Origin: Oleidesulfovibrio sp047973035
GTDB taxonomy: Bacteria > Desulfobacterota > Desulfovibrionia > Desulfovibrionales > Desulfovibrionaceae
Reading direction: 5' to 3'
DNA length: 64,000 nt
Assembly (NCBI RefSeq): GCF_047973035.1
Contig: NZ_JBKEBF010000035.1
Span: 41,813 to 105,812 of the forward strand
Both the position numbers and the translations under genes were made by a program. The notes beneath the pieces are model-generated. The model was not told the origin of the DNA. It was given only the letters and a program-made list of their open reading frames with translations, and did no database searches. Every line of letters starts with the position of its first letter. Position 1 is the first letter of the stretch. Below are positions 26,546 through 35,658 of the stretch, in pieces.

Positions 26546-27622
26546 ATGAATATGCACGTTATACCTTTTCAAAGTGTGTACGCAGCTGATCGCACCACCA
26601 GCTACTTTACTGAAATTGGCAACAGTTTCGGGGCGACATCCTTTACTTCAGAAAAGTCACTGTATGTTATCGGGGCGCTTTGCGGAATTATCGGGGTTCT
26701 GCTGGGTGTGATTGCAATCATGTCCTACCTCAAACGTAAGCATGGCGGTTATGTTCCGGCAGGATGGGTTATGCGCCCTGCGGACATTACCAGACAGATA
26801 CAGTCAGCCATTGACGCCCGCAGAAAAGTGGAGCTGCAATTTCATACCCCGGGAATGCGGCGCCACTCGACAAGTTGTTCAGCGATAGAAATTGAACATG
26901 GAACTCTGCTGCTTGAATGCTCTGGCTTAAGTAAGCTTTCGCCTAAGTGGATAGGCAGACATGTAGAATGTTTTTTTAGCGTTGTAGTAAACAAGCGAGT
27001 GATATTTTATACGTTTGTCAGCACTATCGCCGGAATACGTATGGAAGGCGAAAACATCTGCATGATGAATATTCGCATGCCGGAAGTGCTGGAGCAGCGT
27101 CAGAAACGTTCATTTTTGCGTATCGAGCCTCCTGAACAGTACGTTCTGGGCATGGCTCTCTGGGCGGAAAAGCTTGATTCTTCCGGCCGGATTCCGCTTA
27201 ATGTGAAGGAATGGGACAAGCCGGAACTGGTCTATATTCCTAACAAGACAGCCGAGCTTGAACTGGTAAACCTTTCGGCAGGCGGAGCACGTATTAAAAT
27301 TCGCCGTGAGGTTGCAAAAAAATGTAATTTAACGTTTACCATTGCCGAACGGTTTATACTTTTACTTGATTTATGGGAGCCAGAACTTGGCAAGCGCGAT
27401 CGCTACTGGCTGCTGTGCCGTACGCAGACCCCTTTTATTGATTTTGAAACCCGTAATGTTGATCTGGGTGTTCAGTTTATCGGTCTGGCAAAAAACAAAG
27501 AAAACAGCACGCATGAACTTGTCTGGGTACCCTTCAAGCAGGAAGACGGCATTGAAGTGATCGGCAACTGGGCGATGAAAAGGCATCTTGAATTATATAG
27601 AGAAAAAGGGCTGGAAGAGTAA
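26546..27622 (+). CDS. Membrane-anchored PilZ-like c-di-GMP receptor
   Basis: 358 aa. One N-terminal membrane helix (~40-62, YVIGALCGIIGVLLGVIAIM), then a YcgR-N-like beta domain (~75-185), then a PilZ domain (~185-345) with the RxxxR-type site QKRSFLRIEPP and the downstream NLSAGGARI (N/DxSxxG). These two sites bind c-di-GMP in the family. Targets are unknown; flagellar brake proteins have a similar two-domain layout but are usually soluble. Several ATG/GTG codons near the start leave the exact start open. Confidence 0.72.
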   Translation: MNMHVIPFQSVYAADRTTSYFTEIGNSFGATSFTSEKSLYVIGALCGIIGVLLGVIAIMSYLKRKHGGYVPAGWVMRPADITRQIQSAIDARRKVELQFHTPGMRRHSTSCSAIEIEHGTLLLECSGLSKLSPKWIGRHVECFFSVVVNKRVIFYTFVSTIAGIRMEGENICMMNIRMPEVLEQRQKRSFLRIEPPEQYVLGMALWAEKLDSSGRIPLNVKEWDKPELVYIPNKTAELELVNLSAGGARIKIRREVAKKCNLTFTIAERFILLLDLWEPELGKRDRYWLLCRTQTPFIDFETRNVDLGVQFIGLAKNKENSTHELVWVPFKQEDGIEVIGNWAMKRHLELYREKGLEE

Positions 27623-27743
27623 CTTGTTATTAATTCAGAGCCCCGGACTCTTGCCTTGCTGGACCGTTGTGCTTATTGCAATATATAAAATTTCAGGTCC
27701 CACTGCCCAGCAGGTACGGTAACCATTTAAAAGGAGTACGACA

Positions 27744-28562
27744 TTGGACGAAGGCTCGGACAGTAGGCTCTGGTCGCTTTTTTCCAAACTATTTTCTGCG
27801 AAGAACGGCGACAGTGTCGAGCAAGCCATTATAGAAGCTCAGGATGACGGAGAACTGGACTCTGACGAGAGTACTATGTTGTTAAACGTTCTGCGGCTTG
27901 ATGAAATGCAAGTTGACGAAATCATGACACCTCGCACGGATATAGACTGTGCAGGTGATGACAGTACTATCAGCGAAATAGTTGACTTGATCATTTCCTC
28001 TGGACACTCCCGCATCCCTCTCTATCAGGAGAATAGGGATAATATCACCGGTGTGGTTTTTGCAAAAGATTTGCTCAAGTTTTTTGCGGCACCAGAACAA
28101 TTAGGTGTGCCGGTGGCGCAGATTATGCGACAGCCGATTTTTGTTCCCGAAACCAAGAAAGTCAGTGAATTGCTTCAGGAGTTCCGCAGCCAAAAAAATC
28201 ATCTGGCTATTGTTCTTGATGAGTATGGCGGAACATCCGGTCTGGTGACTATCGAAGACGTTCTTGAGTTGATTGTAGGTGACATTGAAGACGAGCACGA
28301 CACTCCTCGTGAAGACGAAATCCGACCAGTCGGCGATGGTATTTTTGATGTTTCCGGTCGGACTTTTCTTGAGGATCTGTCTGAAGAGCTCAATGAAAAG
28401 CTTGAATCCGATCAGGTTGAAACTATCGGCGGCTATCTTTCCGAAATTGCGGGGCATGTTCCGCAAGCTGGAGAAGAATTCACCGTCGGAAAATATGTTT
28501 ATCGTGTGACAGACGCTGATGCTAAGCAAATAAAAACCATCAGGATAACGCCTGCAGAATAA
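27744..28562 (+). CDS. corC: CBS-domain CorC/HlyC family protein
   Basis: 272-aa cytoplasmic protein linked to Mg2+/Co2+ handling. An N-terminal acidic segment is followed by two CBS domains (~60-185; VDEIMTPRTDIDC opens the first, DEYGGTSGLVTIEDVLELIVGDI closes the second) and a C-terminal CorC/transporter-associated domain. It lacks the DUF21 membrane part of the long forms. TTG start at 27744 is supported by AAGGAG seven bases upstream. As in enterobacteria, it precedes lnt. Confidence 0.88.
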   Translation: MDEGSDSRLWSLFSKLFSAKNGDSVEQAIIEAQDDGELDSDESTMLLNVLRLDEMQVDEIMTPRTDIDCAGDDSTISEIVDLIISSGHSRIPLYQENRDNITGVVFAKDLLKFFAAPEQLGVPVAQIMRQPIFVPETKKVSELLQEFRSQKNHLAIVLDEYGGTSGLVTIEDVLELIVGDIEDEHDTPREDEIRPVGDGIFDVSGRTFLEDLSEELNEKLESDQVETIGGYLSEIAGHVPQAGEEFTVGKYVYRVTDADAKQIKTIRITPAE

Positions 28563-28563
28563 T

Positions 28564-28590
28564 AAGGCGGCCCTAGGGCCGCCTTTTTTA
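28564..28590 (+). terminator. Terminator between corC and lnt
   Basis: Near-perfect palindrome, 28564-28573 with 28576-28585, followed by a T-run. Only about 40 bases before the lnt start, so lnt may depend on partial read-through or its own promoter. Confidence 0.8.
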
Positions 28591-28629
28591 TGAACGGGTT
28601 ACCAGCCCTGCGTATAAGAAGCTTTGATT

Positions 28630-30219
28630 ATGACGTTACGCCCTTCTCTGCTAAGACAAGCCCTTCTTTTTTTTATTGTCGTTGTTGGTGCGTTCATCGG
28701 GCTACCAAATCCTTATTTGCAATTTGCTCCTGCAATACTGCTGGTACCCGCGGGCCTTTATCTGATTGCTCTTTCCGCTTGCTCCGCTTTGTCTGCTTTC
28801 AGGCAAAGCTGGCTTGCTGCCGGTGCCGGCAGCAGCTGCGTAGTATATTGGGTTGCATATCCTGTTCATGTATATGGTCAGGCATCTTTGGCCCTTGCCG
28901 TTCCCTGTGCGTTGCTGGTCGGCACATGGCTTGGTTTGTTCGGAGCATTATTTGCTGTAGTTTGCCACTGCCTGCAGCGGATTACAGGAGTCAGGGACGG
29001 TAAAGCGGATTCTTTTGCTGCAGCATTATGTATCAGCATCGCGGCTGGATGTGGATGGGCAGTTCTTGAAGCTGCAAAAGAGGTTATTCTGACGGGATTT
29101 CCATGGGCTACTCTGGCATCTGCTTTTGTCGCCATGCCCGTAATGCTTCAATTGGCGTCTGTTGTGGGCGGTACGGGTCTGGGTGCTTTGCTGGTTTGTG
29201 CGGCATGTCTGCTGACGCATGCAGTTTATATAAATCAGGGCCGGATGTTGCCAGCCGTGACAGGCGTTGCGCTTTTGGGCGGTATTGCGGTTTTTGGTCA
29301 CATTACGCTGAGTAGTCCCCTGCCGGACGGAAAGCCTGCAATGGTCTCTCTGATTCAGGGAAATATCAATCAGGACCAGAAGTGGCTGCCTGAATATCAG
29401 CAGGGAACAGCGGACAGATATCTGAGTATGTCTCAGGGGGCAGTGGATAAAGTCAGACCTGACCTTCTAGTCTGGCCGGAAACATCTATGCCTTTCTACT
29501 ATCAGGAACATGCGTTGGGAGAGACTATACGCGAAGAGCTGCGCAGGCTTCAAACTCCTTTGCTGTTAGGTACCCCGGGCTATATTCTGGGTAATAAATT
29601 CGGCGAATACTCTACCTATAATCGCGCATATCTTGTAAGTGAAAAAGGAAAGGACATCGGTTTTTATGACAAAGAGCACCTTGTACCATTCGGAGAGTAT
29701 ATTCCCCCCTTTCTGGAGTTGCCCTTTTTGCGCACAATGATGCAGGGGGTCGGTGATTTTACCCCCGGGACTCGGGTTGCTCCGCTGACAGTGCGCAATC
29801 TTGTGCTAGGCATACTGATTTGTTATGAATCCATTTTTTCCGAACTGGCCCAACAGCGGGTAGCTGCCGGTGCTACGGTATTGATTAATATCAGTAACGA
29901 TGCATGGTTCGGAGATACGTCGGCACCTTACCAGCATTTACAGCTGACTGCTGTGCGGGCAGTTGAGCAAGGACGGTATATCGCAAGGTGTACCAATACA
30001 GGTATCAGCGCTATCATTGACCCATATGGGCGGATAGTTGAAACTGGTCCTTTGTTTAAACCGGCAATTATATCCGGCAACGTGCTGGGAATATCAACAA
30101 CAACCATTTATCATACAATATATGAAGCCGTTGTGCCGGCTTTGCTGCTGCTGTTCTGCCTTGCCCTGGCAGGCTGCGTGGCATTAAGCCGCAGGCACAA
30201 AGCTAGCTTGCAGGAATAA
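28630..30219 (+). CDS. lnt: Apolipoprotein N-acyltransferase
   Basis: Adds the third acyl chain to lipoproteins in the inner membrane. About six N-terminal helices (~10-225), then a nitrilase-like periplasmic domain with the Glu-Lys-Cys triad: Glu in LLVWPETSMP, Lys in DKEHLVPFGEY, and Cys in LGILICYESIF. A final helix closes the protein. ATG 28630 fits AAGAAG upstream better than TTG 28624. Its presence agrees with a Gram-negative envelope. Confidence 0.94.
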   Translation: MTLRPSLLRQALLFFIVVVGAFIGLPNPYLQFAPAILLVPAGLYLIALSACSALSAFRQSWLAAGAGSSCVVYWVAYPVHVYGQASLALAVPCALLVGTWLGLFGALFAVVCHCLQRITGVRDGKADSFAAALCISIAAGCGWAVLEAAKEVILTGFPWATLASAFVAMPVMLQLASVVGGTGLGALLVCAACLLTHAVYINQGRMLPAVTGVALLGGIAVFGHITLSSPLPDGKPAMVSLIQGNINQDQKWLPEYQQGTADRYLSMSQGAVDKVRPDLLVWPETSMPFYYQEHALGETIREELRRLQTPLLLGTPGYILGNKFGEYSTYNRAYLVSEKGKDIGFYDKEHLVPFGEYIPPFLELPFLRTMMQGVGDFTPGTRVAPLTVRNLVLGILICYESIFSELAQQRVAAGATVLINISNDAWFGDTSAPYQHLQLTAVRAVEQGRYIARCTNTGISAIIDPYGRIVETGPLFKPAIISGNVLGISTTTIYHTIYEAVVPALLLLFCLALAGCVALSRRHKASLQE

Positions 30220-30223
30220 ATTT

Positions 30224-31343
30224 ATGCTTCAGCTTTCTGATCTTCGTTCACAAGGCAACACTCTCCTTCAGCAATTTCACACCCTTTGGGGGCGTCTTTG
30301 ACCACGAGTCGACGATTAGGCGACTTGAAGAGATAGAAAAACAGCTCTCTAGCCCTGACGCATGGAACGCGCCTGAAAAGCTGACTCCGGTTTTGCGTGA
30401 AAAAAGCCAGCTGGAAAATGAATCTGCAAGACTGACAGCCTTGAAACAAGCAAAAGAGGAGCTTGAAGGCTGGCTGGAGATGGCGGAAGAGGAAAATACT
30501 CAGGAAGTTCTGGAGCAACTTTCGGGTCAGATTACACTCCTTGAACAGTTGCTTGAAGAAACCGAAGTCGGCCTGCTGTTATCCGCTGAAGAAGACAAGC
30601 ATCCGGCAATTCTGGAAGTTCACCCCGGAGCCGGAGGTACTGAAGCTCAGGACTGGGCACAGATGCTGCTTAGAATGTATCTGCGCTGGGCTGATAAACA
30701 TGAGTTTAAGACTGAGTACCTTGATTATCTGGACGGCGATGAAGCTGGAATTAAAAGTGTTACCCTGAAAATCGACGGGCCTAACGCTTATGGCTTGCTC
30801 AAAGGTGAAAAAGGTATTCATAGACTCATACGTATTTCTCCGTTTGATGCTTCGGGCCGCAGGCATACCTCATTTGCTTCAGTAGATGTCATTCCAGACG
30901 CCGGTGAAGAAATTAATATCGACATCAAGGAAACTGACATAAGAGTTGATATATTTCGCTCCAGCGGCCCTGGGGGCCAAAGCGTTAACACCACCAGTTC
31001 TGCTGTGCGGGTGACTCACATCCCTACGGGTATCACAGCACAGTGCCAGAATGAAAAATCGCAGCATCATAATAAAGATTCGGCTATGCAGATTTTAAGA
31101 GCGCGTCTTTATGAAGTAGAGTTGCGCAAGCGCGAGGCAGAGCGCCAGGCGGACTATGCCAACAAAGACGCCATCGCATGGGGTAGCCAGATCCGTACTT
31201 ATACCCTGCAACCTTACAGGCTGGTTAAGGATCATCGTTCCAACTTTGAAGTTGGTGATGTTGAATCAGTTCTTGACGGCGAATTGGATGCCTTGATGCG
31301 TAATCACCTTTTATTCCAGCATGAACGGCAGATAAATGGATAA
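30224..31343 (+). CDS. prfB: Peptide chain release factor 2, with programmed +1 frameshift
   Basis: Releases peptides at UGA and UAA. The gene is in two frames: ATG 30224 codes 25 residues ending GRL, then in-frame TGA at 30299; a +1 shift at CTT-TGA-C continues through 31343 for a total of about 372 aa, the normal RF2 size. Domain markers: the SPF anticodon-like tripeptide (RISPFDASG) and the GGQ catalytic motif (SSGPGGQSVNTT). Scarce RF2 favours the shift, so RF2 controls its own synthesis. AGGA just before the lnt stop serves as ribosome site; the lnt stop is four bases upstream. Confidence 0.97.
30288..30302 (+). promoter_or_regulatory. prfB recoding site
   Basis: Internal Shine-Dalgarno-like GGGGG at 30288-30292, one codon (CGT), slip codon CTT 30296-30298, then TGA followed by C. 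The order and spacing equal those of the known E. coli site. Confidence 0.96.
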
Positions 31344-32235
31344 CAAAGACAACCTGATACAACAGCCTGAAACGACCTGTGCGGACTCTGGTCCCTGTCG
31401 TGAAAGGTTGCTTGATGCGGCCTCTTCCGAGTTGGCTCAGCTGAAAAGCGCCCTGCAGGAAGGAGGGCTCCAGTCCGGTCCTGATAATGCGGGGTGCATG
31501 GTTGCCGTTACCAGATTGATACCCGGCTGCACTATGGAAGATTGGTCGCGCGCAGCTGAAAAGCTGGGTTTGTCAAAATGGCTGGCTTATCCTTTTGACA
31601 ACACTGAAGGAGCCAACCTGCTGCAGGTTCAGCAAGCGCTGGATAACCTGAGCTGGCAATCTGAACATGACCCGCTTACAGGTCTTGCTAATCGTCGTTC
31701 GTTTGAACGGAGCCTGAAGCTGGAACTGCAGCGTTCGGTGCGGGGAAATTCACAGCTTAGTGTAGTCATGCTGGATATTGATGACTTTAAAGCCGTGAAT
31801 GATACATACGGGCACCCTTGCGGCGATGAAGTTTTAGTGAGGCTGGCCCACCACCTGAATTCCGGAAAACGTGCGTATGATGTCGCAGCCCGCATAGGTG
31901 GTGAAGAATTTGCTCTTGTTCTGCCCGGCGCATCGGCAATCACAGCCCGCCTTATGGTGGTTCGTCTGTTGGAAGCTATGCGTAAAATTCCCATTAACTG
32001 CGAAGGACATCCTCCTTTTCATATCACTTTTTCTGCGGGTGTCGCTGTCTGCAAGGGGAGTATGCCCTGCCCTGCTGACAGGCTGATAGCGTATGCAGAT
32101 GAGGCCTTGTACGAAGCAAAGCGGACGGGAAAAAACCGGGTTGTTCTTTCCCGCCAAACCCCTGGTGCGCCTTACGATAAAAATACCATGGTTCAATCCC
32201 AGGAAAAGCAACTTCTTTTTTCCGGAAAAGAGTAA
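31336..32235 (+). CDS. Diguanylate cyclase (GGDEF)
   Basis: 299 aa. The N-terminal ~105 residues match no domain I recognise. A complete GGDEF domain follows: DPLTGLANRRSFE, MLDIDDFKAVNDTYGH, ARIGGEEFALVLP with the active GGEEF. The ATG lies inside prfB (8-base overlap), so translation is probably coupled to RF2. No inhibitory RxxD site is obvious before the GGEEF. No signal peptide or membrane helix, so cytoplasmic. Confidence 0.9.
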   Translation: MDNKDNLIQQPETTCADSGPCRERLLDAASSELAQLKSALQEGGLQSGPDNAGCMVAVTRLIPGCTMEDWSRAAEKLGLSKWLAYPFDNTEGANLLQVQQALDNLSWQSEHDPLTGLANRRSFERSLKLELQRSVRGNSQLSVVMLDIDDFKAVNDTYGHPCGDEVLVRLAHHLNSGKRAYDVAARIGGEEFALVLPGASAITARLMVVRLLEAMRKIPINCEGHPPFHITFSAGVAVCKGSMPCPADRLIAYADEALYEAKRTGKNRVVLSRQTPGAPYDKNTMVQSQEKQLLFSGKE

Positions 32236-32250
32236 CAGAGCAATATTGCT

Positions 32251-33063
32251 ATGAGAAAAACTTTCAGTGTTTCTGTGCTTAGCGGTAAAGGCGGCGTAGG
32301 TAAAACCAACCTCGCACTGAATCTTGCCTTTTGCCTGCATAAGGGCGGCCATCCGCTTCTTCTGATGGATTGTGACATGGGGCTTGCAAACCTTGATGTT
32401 TTGCTCGGGCTTACACCGGAGCATACCATGTATGATTTGCTTGAAACCAGCATTGCTCCTCAGGAAATTGTTGTCCCCATTGAACAAGGTGGCTTTGATT
32501 TTATGCCTGCCGCCTCGGGTTTGACTGACCTGATTGAAATGGACAACGATACCAGAGAGATTCTGTTCCAGAGGCTGATGCCCCTGTTCAGCAGCTATGA
32601 TTACCTGTTTATGGATCTGGGAGCAGGCATATCATCCACGGTTCTTTCGCTTGGGGCTATGGCGGACATGCGGCTGGTGATTATTACCCCTGAGCCTACT
32701 TCTCTGACTGACAGCTATGCTCTTATCAAAATGCTGCATTCACAATATAGCATTGAAGATTTTCATGTAGTCGTCAATCAGGCAGAAAGTCCTGCTGAAA
32801 CGAAGCAGGCCTTCCAGCGACTTGCCGCTGCGTGTGACAAATTTTTAGGTTTCCACCCTAAATTTCTTGGTGGAGTGAGTTATGATAAGGCGCTGCCCGA
32901 GGCTGTGCGCAGGCAGACTCCGCTTATGCGCATGAACCATAACTCGCCAGCAGCAAAGGATATTTTTTCGATAGCTGTTAAGGTGCAACGCCATCGCGCT
33001 TCAGTTATGGAAACCCTCTCCGATACCCCGTTGCTGGAAGAAATGCATAAAAAAGAATATTAG
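32251..33063 (+). CDS. MinD/ParA-family ATPase, FlhG-like
   Basis: 270-aa P-loop ATPase. Deviant Walker A SGKGGVGKTN, switch I-like DCDMGLANLDVLLGL, Walker B-like LFMDLGAG. The length and the early GLANLDVLLGL agree with the FlhG/FleN group that controls flagellar number. However, there is no flhF or flagellar gene beside it and no amphipathic MinD-type C-terminal tail is evident, so the cargo it positions is unknown. Only 15 bases after the GGDEF gene, probably the same transcript. Confidence 0.75.
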   Translation: MRKTFSVSVLSGKGGVGKTNLALNLAFCLHKGGHPLLLMDCDMGLANLDVLLGLTPEHTMYDLLETSIAPQEIVVPIEQGGFDFMPAASGLTDLIEMDNDTREILFQRLMPLFSSYDYLFMDLGAGISSTVLSLGAMADMRLVIITPEPTSLTDSYALIKMLHSQYSIEDFHVVVNQAESPAETKQAFQRLAAACDKFLGFHPKFLGGVSYDKALPEAVRRQTPLMRMNHNSPAAKDIFSIAVKVQRHRASVMETLSDTPLLEEMHKKEY

Positions 33064-33066
33064 GAC

Positions 33067-33094
33067 TTGAACTTGTAGGTAATTTGCATAATAT
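33067..33094 (+). promoter_or_regulatory. Possible promoter of the HU gene
   Basis: TTGAAC (33067-33072), 16-bp spacer, TAATAT (33089-33094). It starts right after the previous stop and 55 bases before the HU start. Moderate match. Confidence 0.4.
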
Positions 33095-33148
33095 TCGCGT
33101 TGTACACACTCTTTTTTTGAACCATACCTCTTTAGGGGAGGCCACTAG

Positions 33149-33424
33149 ATGAATAAAAGCGAATTGATTAAAGTCTTATCTGAAGAAAACAACATCTCTA
33201 TTGAAGAAGCCACTCTTGTGGTAACCACGTTTGTCGATTCCATGAAAGACGCTCTTCTGAATGGTGACCGCGTTGAAATTCGCGGTTTTGGAAGTTTTAA
33301 GATTAAACAGTACGAAGGTTACTCCGGAAGGAATCCTAAAACTGGTGATCTTGTAACCGTTCAGCCTAAACAGCTGCCCTTCTTCCGGGCGGGTAAAGAG
33401 CTGAAAGAATTTCTCAACAACTAG
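33149..33424 (+). CDS. HU/IHF family DNA-binding protein
   Basis: 91-aa nucleoid protein that bends DNA as a dimer. The beta-arm motif VEIRGFGSFKIKQYEGYSGRNPKTGD is complete, and the chain ends at normal HU length. HU versus IHF cannot be fixed from sequence alone; the arm GRNPKTGD suits both. AGGGGAGG precedes the ATG by 8 bases. Own terminator at 33446. Confidence 0.92.
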   Translation: MNKSELIKVLSEENNISIEEATLVVTTFVDSMKDALLNGDRVEIRGFGSFKIKQYEGYSGRNPKTGDLVTVQPKQLPFFRAGKELKEFLNN

Positions 33425-33445
33425 TATGTTGTTCTGATCCCAGTT

Positions 33446-33480
33446 CGCCCGAACCGGCAGTGCCGTTTCGGGCGTTTTTT
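33446..33480 (+). terminator. Terminator after HU gene
   Basis: Stem 33446-33453 with 33467-33474, plus an inner CGGC stem, followed by TTTTTT. Confidence 0.88.
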
Positions 33481-33636
33481 GTTATCTATTCGACAAAAAG
33501 CTACCTGTTGACTGGACTTGGGATGTAACGCATTGTAGTGCGGAAAGTTTGCAGCAGGAGAGGTACCTGCGGCAATTTTTCTTAATACACTCTGATGATT
33601 GCGGGCACCAAATGGCAACCTCAGGAGATTTACCCC

Positions 33637-34488
33637 ATGACGCGGACACCGCGTACGACGCTGCCCTTCTATAAAATGCAGGGGTGCGGAAACGACTTTG
33701 TCTTTATTGATAACAGGTCATTGAAGCTGCCTGTCTCAGCTATGGAAGAATGGGCGCAGAAAATTTGCAAGCGTTCTTTCGCTGTCGGAGCTGACGGACT
33801 TGTTTTTCTGGAAGAGGCTCCCGATTCACCTGAGCTGGACTACAGGTGGCACTTTTATAACGCTGATGGCTCCCGGGCTGAAATGTGCGGAAACGCATCC
33901 CGTTGCGCTGCTCTTCTGGCTTGCGACTTAGGCTTTGCCGATCCGCAGCATGTGTTTGGAACAGACGCAGGACCTGTGCGTGCCCGCGTAGATGCTGTCA
34001 ACGGCACAGTCAAGGTTGAACTTACCCCCCCTAAAGAACTCAGCCTTAATAATATGCTCCAGTTTGAAGGCTTTACGCATGAAGTGCACTTTGTAAATAC
34101 AGGTGTTCCTCATGCTGTGTGGCTCGATGCTGATGCGGCAGAACTTGATGTGCGAAAACTCGGTGCGGCGTTGCGATACCACGACAGGTTTGCTCCTGCG
34201 GGCACCAATGCAAACTTCGTTACTGTTCTTGATTCCGACAATATTATGCTTCGCACTTATGAGCGTGGTGTTGAAGATGAAACCTATGCATGCGGCACCG
34301 GTGCTGCTGCAGGTGCAGTCATTACACATGCTCTCGGCCTTACGGGGCCGCAAGTTACTGTGCGCAGTTCCGGCGGAGAGTTGCTCGGCATATCGCTGGA
34401 AGACGGCTCGGTTTTCCTCGAAGGCAAGGCGCTTTTGATTTACTCGGGTGATATGAACCTTGAGGCGCTGAATCTTACCCTACCCTAA
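33637..34488 (+). CDS. dapF: Diaminopimelate epimerase
   Basis: Interconverts LL- and meso-diaminopimelate for lysine and peptidoglycan. 283 aa from ATG 33637, which has AGGAG nine bases upstream; an earlier in-frame ATG at 33595 lacks one. Both catalytic cysteines are in place: MCGNASRCAA and YACGTGAAA. Near-start motif MQGCGNDFVFID. Pairs with dapA, 50 bases downstream. Confidence 0.95.
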   Translation: MTRTPRTTLPFYKMQGCGNDFVFIDNRSLKLPVSAMEEWAQKICKRSFAVGADGLVFLEEAPDSPELDYRWHFYNADGSRAEMCGNASRCAALLACDLGFADPQHVFGTDAGPVRARVDAVNGTVKVELTPPKELSLNNMLQFEGFTHEVHFVNTGVPHAVWLDADAAELDVRKLGAALRYHDRFAPAGTNANFVTVLDSDNIMLRTYERGVEDETYACGTGAAAGAVITHALGLTGPQVTVRSSGGELLGISLEDGSVFLEGKALLIYSGDMNLEALNLTLP

Positions 34489-34538
34489 GTACGTGCGACT
34501 TTACTTCGCGTACTTATGCAAAACACAGGAGAAGGCAC

Positions 34539-35417
34539 ATGCAATTTTCTGGAGCCCTTACTGCGATTGTAACCCCCGTTAAAAATGGCAGTCTGGATGA
34601 AGAAGCATATCGCAATCTTATAGAATGGCAGATCGAACAAGGTATTAATGGTATAGTTCCCTGTGGCACTACCGGTGAATCTGCAACTCTGTCCCATGAA
34701 GAACACAGGGATGTGATCCGCATATGCATTGATCAGGTAAAGGGACGGGTTCCTGTTCTGGCCGGAGCCGGCTCTAACAGCACCAAAGAGGCGATCGGGC
34801 TTGCTCAGTTTGCTAAAGATGCCGGGGCGGATGGAGCTCTGCTTATTACGCCCTACTACAACAAACCTACTCAGGAAGGTCTGTACCAGCATTTTAAAGC
34901 CATCGCTGCAGAAGTATCGCTTCCTTACATCATGTACAACGTTCCGGGGCGTACCGGTGTGAACATGACTTCTGAAACCGTTGCACGGATCAGGCGTGAC
35001 GTGCCGGAAGTTGTTGGTATTAAAGAAGCCTCTGCAAACCTGAAACAAGTTTCAGAAATTCTTGAATTCTGCGGTACTGATTTTCAGGTTCTTTCCGGAG
35101 ACGACTTTACAGTGCTCCCTCTGCTTTCAGTCGGCGGATGTGGCGTAATTTCTGTCGTGTCTAACATTGTTCCCGGCAAGATGGCTGGTCTTTGCAAAGC
35201 CTTTGCAGAAGGTAACCTTGAACTTGCCCGTACAATTCATCACGAACTTTCACCTCTTTCGCGTGCAATGTTCTGTGAAACTAATCCGATTCCTGTAAAG
35301 ACCGCTCTTTCGATGATGGGTAAACTGGAGCTTGAACTGCGTCTGCCGCTGGTTCCTCTGCTGCCCCAAAATGAAAAATACCTGCGCGGCATTCTTTCCG
35401 TGGCAGGGTTAGTCTAG
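34539..35417 (+). CDS. dapA: 4-hydroxy-tetrahydrodipicolinate synthase
   Basis: Class I aldolase condensing pyruvate with aspartate semialdehyde. 292 aa. Motifs: CGTTGESATLSHEEH, ALLITPYYNKPTQEGLY, YNVPGRTGVNM and the Schiff-base lysine in VVGIKEASA. AGGAG before ATG. Forms the dapF-dapA pair; terminator at 35439. Confidence 0.96.
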   Translation: MQFSGALTAIVTPVKNGSLDEEAYRNLIEWQIEQGINGIVPCGTTGESATLSHEEHRDVIRICIDQVKGRVPVLAGAGSNSTKEAIGLAQFAKDAGADGALLITPYYNKPTQEGLYQHFKAIAAEVSLPYIMYNVPGRTGVNMTSETVARIRRDVPEVVGIKEASANLKQVSEILEFCGTDFQVLSGDDFTVLPLLSVGGCGVISVVSNIVPGKMAGLCKAFAEGNLELARTIHHELSPLSRAMFCETNPIPVKTALSMMGKLELELRLPLVPLLPQNEKYLRGILSVAGLV

Positions 35418-35438
35418 TCTCTGAACGGACAACAACTG

Positions 35439-35473
35439 AGGCGGGTGTCTTTAAACAGGCATTCGCCTTTTTT
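35439..35473 (+). terminator. Terminator after dapA
   Basis: Nine-bp stem with two G-U pairs, AGGCGGGTG with CATTCGCCT, then TTTTTT. The following ~185 bases before glpX hold no gene that I can see. Confidence 0.7.
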
Positions 35474-35658
35474 AATCTGCAGCAAGTCGCTCCTTTTCCT
35501 CTTGAAGCTACGGCAACCCTAGGATAAGTTAAGTGGCTGTGTGTCTGACTGAATGGAGTTCTACGATACAGAGATTCAGTAGACGGCCCTATAAATCAAT
35601 TTCATGAACAACCTGCATATAATGCAAGTCCACTATTTTCCGACGGAGGGAACAGGTA

